Origin: Telmatospirillum sp.
GTDB taxonomy: Bacteria; Pseudomonadota; Alphaproteobacteria; Rhodospirillales; Magnetospirillaceae
DNA length: 37,438 nucleotides
Assembly: GCA_009712185.1 (NCBI GenBank)
Contig: WASQ01000145.1
Location: 1-37,438, forward strand
Direction of reading: 5' to 3'
Positions 15,222 to 23,841 of the stretch are shown here, in pieces. Both the position numbers and the translations under genes were made by a program. Below the pieces are notes generated by a model, which was not told the origin of the DNA, ran no database searches, and saw only the letters and a list, made by a program, of their open reading frames with translations. Position 1 is the stretch's first letter, and the number at the start of each line of letters is the position of its first letter.

Positions 15222-15893
15222 TCACGGGCGCAGATAGCCCAGGACCAGATCGACGATATGTTGTTCCCGCATCAGCGTTTCCTCCGTCGATCCGAGATCC
15301 CGTCCGAACACCGCCGACAGCGTGTAGCGGTTGGAACAGAAGAAATATCCGAGACCGACCATGGAAATGTAGAGTTGCGTCGGGTCGATGTGGCGACGGA
15401 ATACACCCTCCTCCTGGCCACGGGCGAGGATTTCGGCGAGACAGCTGACCAACGGTGAATAGAGGTCCGCGACCCGGCGCGATTCCTGGAGATTGAGACC
15501 TTGCTGGAGATTTTCGTCGTTCAACAGGGCCAGAAATTCGGGATGGGCCGTGTGATAGCGGAAATTGAACCGGATCAGCAGTTGCAAGGCCTCCGCCGGC
15601 GCCACCCGATGCAGGTTGAGCGTTCTTTCCTCGCGCCTTTTAGCCTCGTAGACCCGTTCCAGCGACGCCAGCCAGAGCGCTTTTTTATTACCGACATAGG
15701 TATACAGCATGCGCTTGTTGATGCCGGCCCGGCCGGCGATCGCGTCGACCCTGGCGCCGGCATAACCCTGGCCGGCAAACTCCGCGACCGCCGCATCCAG
15801 AATTTTTTCCCGTGCGGCCGCGGACCGGTCCGCAGGGTCCTCCGCCAGCAGGACATCCGCTGAACAACAGGGCTTCACTGTTTTCTTCGTCAT
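15222..15893 (-). CDS. TetR family transcriptional regulator
   Basis: This 223-residue protein has an N-terminal TetR DNA-binding domain: AAREKILDAAVAEFAGQGY (26-44), then the helix-turn-helix AIAGRAGINKRMLYTYVGNKKALW (about 51-74). The remaining helical part would hold the ligand pocket and dimer face. The N-terminus carries Cys9-Cys10 ahead of the domain. Its target is not evident: it converges with the EAL-like gene, and the divergent side faces the 3' end of the phosphatase gene. The ATG at 15891-15893 has no strong ribosome-binding site. Confidence 0.9.
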   Translation of the reverse strand: MTKKTVKPCCSADVLLAEDPADRSAAAREKILDAAVAEFAGQGYAGARVDAIAGRAGINKRMLYTYVGNKKALWLASLERVYEAKRREERTLNLHRVAPAEALQLLIRFNFRYHTAHPEFLALLNDENLQQGLNLQESRRVADLYSPLVSCLAEILARGQEEGVFRRHIDPTQLYISMVGLGYFFCSNRYTLSAVFGRDLGSTEETLMREQHIVDLVLGYLRP

Positions 15894-15980
15894 CGGGAGA
15901 CATTGGCCGAGAAGACCGCCGCTGGCAAGCCGGAGCCCGGCAACGGAGGCGGCCGTTCCGGCGTCGCCCCCCCGCGGCCA

Positions 15981-17180
15981 TCAGGCCGCCGGCCGACGAT
16001 GAAGCCAGATCAGTGTCAGATCGTCGGCGACCACGGGCCTGTCGGCGAGGAACTCGGTGACGAGGACGCGGAGACCATCGTCACCGGCGCCGCGAAGCCG
16101 GGCGGGAACCCCGTCCAGGTCATGGGGAGACAGGCAACGGCCTGCGCCGTCCGGGCTTTCGATCAGGGCATCGCTGTAGAGGAACAGGGATGCCCCCTCG
16201 GGGAAAGGACACCGCTGATTGTCATAACGCGCGGCATGGCTGACACCAAGGGGCAGGCCGCTGCTGTCGAGCCGGTCGACCGCAGGATTGGCGATCACCG
16301 GTGTCGGCGCTCCCGCCGCGGAAAACGTCAGATGCCCGAGACGATTGTCGACAACGACCAGGATCATGGTGGCGAACTGGCCGCGCGGCAGAAGATCGAC
16401 CAGCCTGCCGTTCAGAACCGCGAGATAGCCGGCCGGATCATCGGGATCGGGAGGAATTTCGCTCATCAGGGCATGCAGGCGGAAGGTATTGAGGGCCGCC
16501 GAAAGCCCATGCCCCGAAAAATCGAACAGCGCGATCATGGCGCGCCCGTCGGCAAAAGAGCGGACCGACCACAGATCTCCCCCCAGTTCCGATGATGGCT
16601 GGAAATGCGACTGGATCCAAAGACCCGACGACAGCCGGATTTTTTCCAGACTTTCGGGCGTTGGAAGCAGATGCTCCTGCATGACGCGCGCCAGGTCCAG
16701 TTCCCAGCGCATCAGGCGGACATGATCCTCCAGTGTTCGAACCAGACGGCGGTTTTCCAGCAAATTGCGCACCCTGGCGACAAATTCCGGCCCATGTACC
16801 GGCCGGGTCACCAGATCCGATGCCCCGGCCCGAAAAATGGCGCTGCGCCGGGGTGTGCCGCCATCGCCCGTCACCGCCAGGATAGGCAACAGCCGTCGTC
16901 CCGCGTCGGTCCGCACACGACGGCAGAACCCGGGGCCGTCGAGGCCGGGCAGATCGATGTCGAGAAGGACCAGGTCCGGTTCATGATCGGCGATCAGGCC
17001 AAGCGCACCGGCGGCATCGCCGGCGACGTCCACCGTGCCGACGCCCGCCGCCGAAAGAAGCGCGGTCACACGGGCCCGCGTTTCCACACCCTCCAGCAGC
17101 AATAAGACCCTGCAGGCCGACAGATCGACGCCGCTTTCAGTCCCGGGCTCGGTTTCGAAGGTCACGTCCTCGTCGAACAT
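15981..17180 (-). CDS. Response regulator with SpoIIE/PP2C serine phosphatase output domain
   Basis: The protein has 399 residues. A receiver domain (about 23-140) keeps the phospho-acceptor D74 (LVLLDIDLPG) and T104. The acidic pair is reduced to E30, and the usual Lys of the TKP motif is Arg (TRPV, 125-128), so phosphorylation may be altered. A helical linker (about 140-175) leads to a SpoIIE-type PP2C domain. It shows metal-binding GGDLW (D202) and FDFSGHG (D220); the closing VVADDLTLIWL is the usual PP2C end. Relatives (RsbU/RsbP, HsbR) dephosphorylate a STAS anti-sigma antagonist. ATG 17180 is placed by AAGGAG 6 nt upstream. It is preceded by the RsbW-like ATPase gene with an 11-bp gap, so the two are one operon. 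Confidence 0.88.
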   Translation of the reverse strand: MFDEDVTFETEPGTESGVDLSACRVLLLLEGVETRARVTALLSAAGVGTVDVAGDAAGALGLIADHEPDLVLLDIDLPGLDGPGFCRRVRTDAGRRLLPILAVTGDGGTPRRSAIFRAGASDLVTRPVHGPEFVARVRNLLENRRLVRTLEDHVRLMRWELDLARVMQEHLLPTPESLEKIRLSSGLWIQSHFQPSSELGGDLWSVRSFADGRAMIALFDFSGHGLSAALNTFRLHALMSEIPPDPDDPAGYLAVLNGRLVDLLPRGQFATMILVVVDNRLGHLTFSAAGAPTPVIANPAVDRLDSSGLPLGVSHAARYDNQRCPFPEGASLFLYSDALIESPDGAGRCLSPHDLDGVPARLRGAGDDGLRVLVTEFLADRPVVADDLTLIWLHRRPAA

Positions 17181-17191
17181 CCTCCGCTCCT

Positions 17192-17941
17192 TCACCGTTC
17201 AAACCGCATGGACAGCCGCCGTCCTCCCTCCGTAATCTCGATCTCGCGGGCGAAATGGGAGATCACGGCCAGTCCCCGTCCGGATTTGCGGCCGGGGTCG
17301 GTCTCCTGTACCGTCGGCGTCATGCAATATCCCGGGCCGCTATCGACCACGGTGACGGCCACACGCCGACCGTCCGCAACCGCCATGATCTCGATCGGCC
17401 GGCCGGCGAACGCCGGATCCAGAAGACGCCCATCGATCTGCTCGCAGAAGCGTCGGAATCCCGCCCATGTCTGCCGGTCATCAGATGACATCTCCAGATT
17501 ACCGTGCAGAAGGCCGTTCATGATGGCCTCATGCAAAGACAGTTCGATCCCTTCGCACCGTCCGGCGGACATGTCGAGACGTTGCGCCAGAACCCGGCAG
17601 AAAAGGCGGGCAGGCGCCAGGGAATAGGCGGTGGCGGTGGACAACGCCATGTAAAGGCCGCCCGCGTCCAGCGCATATTGCAGGTTAGGGCCCGACAGCA
17701 ACCGCGATCCCTCGGCCTCGACGCAGGCGCCGCTCTCCTGCAATGCCGCCTCCATCCCCTGCTCATCCAGTCCCGCGACAAGGGCCGCCATCGGTTTCAG
17801 GGCGCAGTCCGGCCCGGCATTCGGACAGTGACGGCGCTCGACCACCACGGCCTCCAGTCCCCGGGGAACCGCGACGCCGCAAAACCGTGACTGTCCGTGA
17901 CGATGACATACGGCACAGGAAAGGCTGAAGCCCGACGACAA
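17192..17941 (-). CDS. RsbW-like ATP-binding protein (HATPase_c) with N-terminal cysteine cluster
   Basis: The 249-residue protein has a C-terminal GHKL ATPase domain of the anti-sigma/serine-kinase type: N-box ELSLHEAIMNGLLHGN (about 133-148, Asn142), G1 box DSGPGY (200-205), G2 box GRGLAVI (221-227). The N-terminal 50 residues hold CAVCHRH (9-15), C21, C39 and C46, possibly a metal site; CxxCH also matches a haem-c motif, but no export signal is present. The middle 80 residues are unassigned. The start is TTG 17939-17941, 6 nt after AAGGAG; a TTG at 17962 is the longest alternative but lacks such a site. It is the first gene of the operon with the REC-SpoIIE phosphatase. It probably phosphorylates a STAS protein encoded elsewhere. 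Divergent from dctA. Confidence 0.8.
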   Translation of the reverse strand: MSSGFSLSCAVCHRHGQSRFCGVAVPRGLEAVVVERRHCPNAGPDCALKPMAALVAGLDEQGMEAALQESGACVEAEGSRLLSGPNLQYALDAGGLYMALSTATAYSLAPARLFCRVLAQRLDMSAGRCEGIELSLHEAIMNGLLHGNLEMSSDDRQTWAGFRRFCEQIDGRLLDPAFAGRPIEIMAVADGRRVAVTVVDSGPGYCMTPTVQETDPGRKSGRGLAVISHFAREIEITEGGRRLSMRFER

Positions 17942-18187
17942 CAGAGGCTCCTTCAGCTCCAAGCGAGAGATGCCGGCCGGAGGCCCGAATTCCCTCGCGG
18001 GCGGCAGGGATCAGGATCGCAACCACACGCCCGCAACGCAAGTGTCTCGACCGCCGGGAAGAACCTTTCGGCGAAAAAACCCGGACAAATGGAATGGTTA
18101 CCCATGGTCACACCCGCCGGCCTGATGCTACTTTTCCTCCCCACAGGGGAACTCCATCCCGCAAGGTAAGCGCCAGGGGAAAAGCAC

Positions 18188-19501
18188 ATGCAGACTTCAG
18201 GGAGTACAATTCCGGAAAAAAAGAAAAAAAGATTGTGGTCAGATCTAACTTTTCAAGTTTTAGTTGCAATCGTCATTGGCATCGCTGTCGGCCATTACTG
18301 GCCTGATTTCGGCGCAGCGATGAAGCCTCTCGGCGATGTGTTTATCAAACTCGTAAAAATGGTCGTCGGACCGGTTATCTTTCTCACCGTCGTCACCGGC
18401 ATCTCCAGCGTCGGCGACATGAAGAAGGTCGGCAAAGTCGGCCTGAAGGCCCTGATCTACTTCGAAGTGGTCACCACCTTCGCACTGGGAATCGGGCTGG
18501 TCCTGGTCAATGTCATGGGACCCGGACGGGGGATGAATATCGTCGCCGGCAGCCTCAACAACGCGGAAATCTCGAAATACGCGGTCCAGGCAAAGTCCCA
18601 AAGCGCGGTCGAGGTGCTGATGCACATCGTTCCGGACAACATCATCGGCGCATTCGGTTCGGGCGACCTTTTGCAGATTCTGTTTTTCTCGATTCTGTTC
18701 GGGGCCGCCCTGTCGATGATGGGCGACAAGGGGAAACCGGTTGAGGAATTCCTGGAACGCCTGTCCTATGCCTTTTTTGGCGTCATCAATGTCGTTATGT
18801 ATTACGCGCCGATCGGCGCTTTCGGCGCCATCGCCTTTACAATCGGGCGGTTCGGCGTCGGGTCCTTAAGCGCGCTTGGCATGCTGCTGGTCGGCGTTCT
18901 CGCCACCATGGTCATTTTTGTCCTCGGGGTACTGGGTCTGATCGCCCGGATCTACGGATTTTCCATTTTCCGCTTTCTGGCCTATCTGAAGGACGAACTG
19001 ATGATCGTTCTTGGAACGTCGTCATCAGAGACCGTTCTGCCGCGCATGATGGACAAATTACAGCGTCTGGGCTGCGCCAAGCCTGTGGTCGGCCTGGTCA
19101 TTCCGACCGGCTATTCGTTCAATCTAGACGGCACATCGATCTATCTGTCGATGGCCGCCATTTTCATCGCGCAAGCCTACAACATCGATCTCACCCTGTG
19201 GCAGCAACTGTCGATTCTGGCGCTTCTGATGGTGACCTCGAAGGGCGCGGCTGCTGTCACGGGCGGCGGATTCATCACGCTGGCGGCCACCATGTCGGCA
19301 ACCGGCACCCTGCCGATCGAAGGACTGGCGCTGCTGCTCGGGATCGACCGGTTCATGTCCACCGCCCGCGCCCTCACCAATATGATCGGGAACGGCGTTG
19401 CCACGATGGTGATCGCGAAAATGGAACAGGAGTTCGACGGCGAACGGGCCTTGACGGAATACCGGTCCTATTTCGACAGACCGGCCATCGAACGGATCTG
19501 A
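18188..19501 (+). CDS. dctA: C4-dicarboxylate:cation symporter
   Basis: This 437-residue inner-membrane transporter of the DAACS (glutamate/dicarboxylate) family has eight hydrophobic helices plus two re-entrant loops. Hallmarks are the serine-rich HP1 loop TSSSE (277-281), NLDGTSIYL (312-320) and the following MAAIFIAQA, together with [10 protein letters not shown] and the [21 protein letters not shown] stretch of the substrate site. It would import succinate, fumarate and malate with protons or Na+. ATG 18188 follows AGGGGA by about 8 nt. In many Alphaproteobacteria dctA is controlled by DctBD and sigma-54; I see neither dctBD nor a clear -24/-12 element in this window. The gene is followed by a long hairpin. 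Confidence 0.93.
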   Translation: MQTSGSTIPEKKKKRLWSDLTFQVLVAIVIGIAVGHYWPDFGAAMKPLGDVFIKLVKMVVGPVIFLTVVTGISSVGDMKKVGKVGLKALIYFEVVTTFALGIGLVLVNVMGPGRGMNIVAGSLNNAEISKYAVQAKSQSAVEVLMHIVPDNIIGAFGSGDLLQILFFSILFGAALSMMGDKGKPVEEFLERLSYAFFGVINVVMYYAPIGAFGAIAFTIGRFGVGSLSALGMLLVGVLATMVIFVLGVLGLIARIYGFSIFRFLAYLKDELMIVLGTSSSETVLPRMMDKLQRLGCAKPVVGLVIPTGYSFNLDGTSIYLSMAAIFIAQAYNIDLTLWQQLSILALLMVTSKGAAAVTGGGFITLAATMSATGTLPIEGLALLLGIDRFMSTARALTNMIGNGVATMVIAKMEQEFDGERALTEYRSYFDRPAIERI

Positions 19502-19525
19502 TATCGATCGGCGATGGGTGTTTAC

Positions 19526-19563
19526 CCTCCCGGTCTGCGCCAAACCGGCGCCAGACCGGGAGG
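19526..19563. terminator. Long hairpin behind dctA
   Basis: CCTCCCGGTCTG (19526-19537) pairs perfectly with CAGACCGGGAGG (19552-19563), 12 bp, with a further GC-rich inner stem. It lies 25 bp after the dctA stop codon. No T-run follows on the + strand, so it may stabilise the 3' end or terminate with help rather than act as a canonical intrinsic terminator. Confidence 0.55.
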
Positions 19564-19569
19564 ATGCAC

Positions 19570-19613
19570 AAAAAAAGCCGCCTTTCCAGTCCCGTGAGGG
19601 ACAGGAAAGGTGG
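19570..19613 (-). terminator. Canonical intrinsic terminator for minus-strand transcription
   Basis: Two stacked stems CCTTTCC/GGAAAGG and GTCCC/GGGAC with a GTGA loop, extended by a further three pairs, give about 15 bp with one internal A-A mismatch. On the + strand the hairpin is preceded by seven A (19570-19576), so the minus-strand transcript would end in GGC followed by seven U. No minus-strand gene lies upstream of it within 1 kb, which makes it an orphan. Confidence 0.7.
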
Positions 19614-20221
19614 CCGCACGAACGACATGTCAACACGGATAATCCGCAACCGGCCGCACAGTTGGATGTCCGGATACGGAGGGCCGTCAGGGCGCCACTG
19701 ACCTGGGTGGGGTGGGATGGGAGAGATTCGGCCCGCGTCACCCTGACGACAAAAAACACTGTAACGGTCCGGGCCGACAGCGGGAAATGCGCGATCCGCA
19801 GATCTGGCACCTGCATATATCATGCTCGGAAATGTTGAAGGTCAAAAGAAACAGTGGCCGGACAGTGTTTCAGATAATCGACGCCCGGAGACGGCCCGGC
19901 TCCTTACTCCATGACAACAGTGTGAAATCCATCGTCATGATCGAATGGCGGCCCATTTTCTCATGCCCTTTTGAAATTTATTATACAACCGGACCCCACA
20001 TCATTAGCCCGGCTCGGACCGTGGAATGCGTTGCAAGATCGGTATCAACCCTGAGTTTCGCACCCTAAATCGTCCATCCACCGCCATGTAGAGAGATCCA
20101 ATGACCACAACCTTCGTCCAGTTTTCCTGGTAACGGTCTATGCTAAAGTTCATTCCTGTCACGGGGATCTTTTTCGACTGATGTCGATCTTTTGACTGGC
20201 ACGGACCGGAGGATGGCCGCA

Positions 20222-20833
20222 ATGGCCTTCAGCACTCGCTTCAGCCAGACCCTCACGCCAGAGGACAACGCGATGTTCGGGCCTATGGGCTATCGATCGG
20301 GAATCGGGATTGTCTTGATCAACGACCGAAGACAGGTTTTCGCGGGACACCGGCGTGATGGCCGGGAACCTCCATGGCAAATGCCGCAGGGGGGCATCGA
20401 TCCCGGCGAACGGCTGGAACAGGCCGTCGTCCGTGAATTGATGGAAGAGTTGGGAACCGACCGCGCGGTTCTGGTCGACGCCCACCCCGCCTGGCTGAGT
20501 TACGACTACCCCGCCCCCACTGCCACCCGCCGCGCCAAACAATATCGCGGCCAGCGCCACAAATGGTTTCTTCTCCAGTTCACGGGCTCTGACGGCGATA
20601 TCGCCATCGACACCGATCACGCCGAGTTTTCCGCATGGCGCTGGATGTCACCCGGCGAACTGGTCACCCGGGTCGTGGGCTTCAAACGCGACGTTTATGC
20701 CGCCGTTCTCGCGCATTTTTTCCCCCATGCCGGCATGCCGGAAACGGCGCATGCCGACCCATCCATCGAGTCGGGACAGTTCCCGCTTCAACGCGGCCCG
20801 TCCGGGACCGGAATCCGAAACCAGGCCACATAG
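20222..20833 (+). CDS. rppH: RNA pyrophosphohydrolase (Nudix hydrolase)
   Basis: This 203-residue cytoplasmic Nudix enzyme would remove pyrophosphate from the 5' end of mRNAs and so start decay; related alphaproteobacterial enzymes also cleave dinucleoside polyphosphates. The Nudix box runs from G57 to T79 (G-x5-E63-x7-REL-x-EELG; R71, E72, E75, E76). RppH-specific features are GYRSGIGIVLIN (23-34), PPWQMPQGGID (50-60) and the WLSYDYP and RGQRHKWFLLQF segments. ATG 20222 is 9 nt behind GGAGG; the ATG at 20213 abuts it and is unlikely. The C-terminal 35 residues extend beyond the Nudix fold, and the last 46 bp overlap the 3' end of the convergent RND pump gene. Confidence 0.92.
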   Translation: MAFSTRFSQTLTPEDNAMFGPMGYRSGIGIVLINDRRQVFAGHRRDGREPPWQMPQGGIDPGERLEQAVVRELMEELGTDRAVLVDAHPAWLSYDYPAPTATRRAKQYRGQRHKWFLLQFTGSDGDIAIDTDHAEFSAWRWMSPGELVTRVVGFKRDVYAAVLAHFFPHAGMPETAHADPSIESGQFPLQRGPSGTGIRNQAT

Positions 20834-23800
20834 GCGGCCGGCAGGAAGACCAGCGTCAGCACGGTCGCCACGACAAGGCCCCCCATGATGGCGAACGCCA
20901 TGGGCCCCCAGAAGCCCTCCGACGAAATCGGAATCATTGCCAGTATGGCCGCCGAAGCGGTCAACAGGATCGGCCTCAGGCGGTGGCAGGCGGCCTCCAC
21001 CACCGCATCCCAGCGCTCCATCCCGTCGGCCACATTCCGCTCGATCTGGTCGATCAGGATCACGGAATTGCGCACAATCATCCCGATCAGCGCGACGCAT
21101 CCCAGCAGTGCCACGAATCCCATCGGCGTATGGGTCGGCAACAGCGCGCCGACGACGCCGATGGCCCCCAGCGGAGCCACGCTGACCACCAGAATCAATC
21201 TCTGGAAGCTCTGAAGCTGGATCATCAGGACCGTCAGCATCAACAACACCATGACCGGCATCACCGCATTGACCGAATCCTGCCCTTTGGCGCTTTCCTC
21301 CACGGTCCCGCCGGTGGCAATGGCGTAACCGGCCGGCAAAGTCTTCGCGAATGAGTCGACCCTGGGGGCCAGTTCGCCGACGATGGTAGCCGCCAGGGCG
21401 CCGGGCACCACATCGGCCTGGACGGTCAGGGTCGGCAGACGTTGACGCCGCCAGATAATCGGCTGCTCGAAGCCATAATCGATCGTTGCCAGCTCCGCCA
21501 AGGGGATGGAGCGTCCATCCCCCACCGGGATCTGGAGGCGCCGCAGGGTGGCGAGATCCCTCCTCTCCCCTTCCGGAGACCGCGCGTCGACGGGGATCAG
21601 ATAGATCTGGTCGCGAAGCTCGGTCATGGTGACACCGGAAAATGTGGCATACAGCGCCTGGGCGAGATCCTGGGAGGTCACCCCCAGCAATCGCGCCTTG
21701 TTCTGATCGATCCGGACCTGAACGGTTTTGACCGGTTCATTCCAGTCGAAATTGACCGACCGCACCGACGCATTCGCCCCCAGGACCGCGGCAAGGTCGT
21801 AGGCGGCCTGCCGGACGCGCTGTGGATCGGCACCGCTGATCCGGTATTTCAAGGGCCAGCCGACCGGTGGCCCCAGCTCAAGCGGCGAGGCCCGGACAAC
21901 GGCATCGGGAAAGTCCTTGAGCATCTGCTCCTGCAGGCGGGCGGCCAGACCGTCACGCAGATCGACCGTCTTTGCCACCACCACGGCCTGCGCGAAATAG
22001 TCATGATCGAGCTGGACGTCGAGAGGCAGGTAAAAGCGGACCGCGCCGCTGCCCACATTGACTGCGAAACTCGCCACATCCGGATCATCCGCCAGGCGCT
22101 TTTCCAACTGCCGGACGGCGACCTCCGTCGCACGGATCGACGAGGCATGCGGCAGCGACAGATTGACGAGAAGCTCCGGCCGGTCGGACGGGGGAAAGAA
22201 CTGATGTTCGAGTTGCGTGGCGCCGGCCAGCGACAGAACGAACAGCAGTCCGGTTCCGCCGATGACCTGCCAGCGCCTTCTGAGGCAAAGGGTGACAAAC
22301 GCCCGGAACCACACCGATATCCCCCGCGCGACACCGCTTTCGGCATGGGCTGGGGGTTTATCCGGCAGCAGCGCGACGCCGATCAGAGGCGAAAACAGGA
22401 CCGCAACACCCCAGGAAATCAGCAGGGAAATGGCGATCACCGCGAACAGCGAAAAGCAGTATTCTCCCGATGCGCTGCGGGCAAAACCGACAGGAACGAA
22501 GCCGATCATCGTGACCAGCGTGCCCGTCAGCATGGGGAAGGCCGTCGAGGTGTAGGCGAATGTCGCGGCCTGACGCAACGGCATCCCCTCCTCCTGCTTC
22601 TTCACCATCATTTCAATGGTGATCATTGCGTCATCGACCAGCAACCCCAGAGCAATGATCAGCGACCCCAGCGACACTCTGTGCAGATCGATCCCAAATA
22701 AGCTCATGCCGACAAATGTCGCGGCCAAAACCAAAGGAATGGACAGCGCCACCACCGTCCCGGCCCGAAGGCCAAGACTGAGGAAGCTGACCGCAAGAAC
22801 GATAGCCACCGCCTCCTCAAGGGATTTGACGAAGCCGTGCACCGACGCACGAACCACCTCCGGTTGATTGGCAACCTGAACCACATCGATTCCCACCGGC
22901 CGGTCGCGCTCCAGCTCCGCCATCTTCCTTTTGATATTGTCGCCCAGCCGCAGATTGTCTCCCCCCTTGACCATGGCCAGCGCCAGCCCGATGGCGGGAT
23001 GGCCGTTGACGCGGTAGGAGGGTTGCGGCGGATCGGCATATCCGCGCCTGATGTCGGCGACATCCGCCAGCCGGAAGAACCGCCCGTTCGCCCGGAGCGT
23101 GATGTCGGCGACATCGGTGTCCGAGGTAAAACCACCGCTGACCCGGATCAGGATCTTTTCCGCGCCGGTGTCGATCACCCCCGAGGGAACGACGGCGTTC
23201 TGTTGGCTGAGCGCATCCATCACATCCTTCTGCGTGACGCCGAGGGCGGCCAGTTTCCGCGTCGAGAAGGCGACGGTGATCTGCTCATCCTGCGTGCCGA
23301 TCAGTTCGATCTTGCCGACATCGGGCAGGCGCAGAAGAGCCGCGCGCACGGTTTCGGCATAGTCCCGAAGCTCACGCGGGGTGAATCCGTCGGCGGTAAA
23401 GGCATAGATGACACCGAAGGTATCGCCGAATTCGTCATTGAAGAACGGCCCCTGGACACCCGACGGCAGGGTGTGGGCGATATCGCCGGTCTTTTTGCGA
23501 ACCTGGTACCAGATGTCGGGGACGGCGGAGGGGGGCGTAGTGTCCTTCAGCGTCACCATGATCACCGACTCGCCGGCCGTGGTGTAGCTGTTCAGATAGT
23601 CGAGCGACGGCGTCTCCTCGAGCTTCTTCTCGATCCGGTCGGTCACCTGCTTGACCGTGTCGTCAACGGTCGCCCCGGGCCAGACCGCCTTGACAACCAT
23701 GGTCTTGATGGTGAAAGGCGGATCCTCATCCCGCCCGAGATCGAGGAAGGACAGCACCCCCGCCACGGCACAAAGCGCCATCAGATAGAGAACGAATGAA

Positions 23801-23841
23801 CGATGACGCAGCGCCCAGTCGGAAAGATTGTAGCGGGTCAT
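20788..23841 (-). CDS. RND efflux transporter permease subunit
   Basis: The 1017-residue inner-membrane pump is of the AcrB/MexB-like superfamily. TM1 (about 15-34) is followed by a first periplasmic porter domain (35-330), a bundle of helices with the proton-relay segment GLLVDDAM (399-406, D403/D404), then a second periplasmic domain and final helices. Both porter halves are present and length is normal. It would export hydrophobic or cationic compounds with an outer-membrane channel not encoded here. Its ATG overlaps the adaptor stop codon by 4 nt (23838-23841), so the two are translationally coupled. Substrate cannot be predicted. Confidence 0.93.
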   Translation of the reverse strand: MTRYNLSDWALRHRSFVLYLMALCAVAGVLSFLDLGRDEDPPFTIKTMVVKAVWPGATVDDTVKQVTDRIEKKLEETPSLDYLNSYTTAGESVIMVTLKDTTPPSAVPDIWYQVRKKTGDIAHTLPSGVQGPFFNDEFGDTFGVIYAFTADGFTPRELRDYAETVRAALLRLPDVGKIELIGTQDEQITVAFSTRKLAALGVTQKDVMDALSQQNAVVPSGVIDTGAEKILIRVSGGFTSDTDVADITLRANGRFFRLADVADIRRGYADPPQPSYRVNGHPAIGLALAMVKGGDNLRLGDNIKRKMAELERDRPVGIDVVQVANQPEVVRASVHGFVKSLEEAVAIVLAVSFLSLGLRAGTVVALSIPLVLAATFVGMSLFGIDLHRVSLGSLIIALGLLVDDAMITIEMMVKKQEEGMPLRQAATFAYTSTAFPMLTGTLVTMIGFVPVGFARSASGEYCFSLFAVIAISLLISWGVAVLFSPLIGVALLPDKPPAHAESGVARGISVWFRAFVTLCLRRRWQVIGGTGLLFVLSLAGATQLEHQFFPPSDRPELLVNLSLPHASSIRATEVAVRQLEKRLADDPDVASFAVNVGSGAVRFYLPLDVQLDHDYFAQAVVVAKTVDLRDGLAARLQEQMLKDFPDAVVRASPLELGPPVGWPLKYRISGADPQRVRQAAYDLAAVLGANASVRSVNFDWNEPVKTVQVRIDQNKARLLGVTSQDLAQALYATFSGVTMTELRDQIYLIPVDARSPEGERRDLATLRRLQIPVGDGRSIPLAELATIDYGFEQPIIWRRQRLPTLTVQADVVPGALAATIVGELAPRVDSFAKTLPAGYAIATGGTVEESAKGQDSVNAVMPVMVLLMLTVLMIQLQSFQRLILVVSVAPLGAIGVVGALLPTHTPMGFVALLGCVALIGMIVRNSVILIDQIERNVADGMERWDAVVEAACHRLRPILLTASAAILAMIPISSEGFWGPMAFAIMGGLVVATVLTLVFLPAAYVAWFRIPVPDGPR

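Larger units (their letters stand above)
19502..20221. other. 720-bp intergenic region with two hairpins, possible antisense-strand RNA
   Basis: No protein gene is supported. The dctA-proximal part has a long hairpin (19526-19563) and a minus-strand terminator (19570-19613). The remaining 600 bp are less GC-rich than the coding sequence and have short frames only, for example a 10-codon frame at 20101-20133 without a good ribosome-binding site. A minus-strand small RNA ending at the terminator is possible. The right end must carry the rppH promoter. Confidence 0.5.

Noticed and set aside
17893-17917. CxxCH haem-c motif in the RsbW-like protein
   Set aside because: The protein has no export signal, while haem attachment needs the periplasm; a metal site or chance is more likely.
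17963-18187. Sigma-54 promoter for dctA
   Set aside because: I looked for TGGCAC-N5-TTGCA and found no acceptable match in the upstream region.
20101-20133. 10-codon frame (MTTTFVQFSW) upstream of rppH as a leader peptide
   Set aside because: The ribosome-binding site is poor, and there is no attenuator structure or codon run that would make it a regulatory leader.
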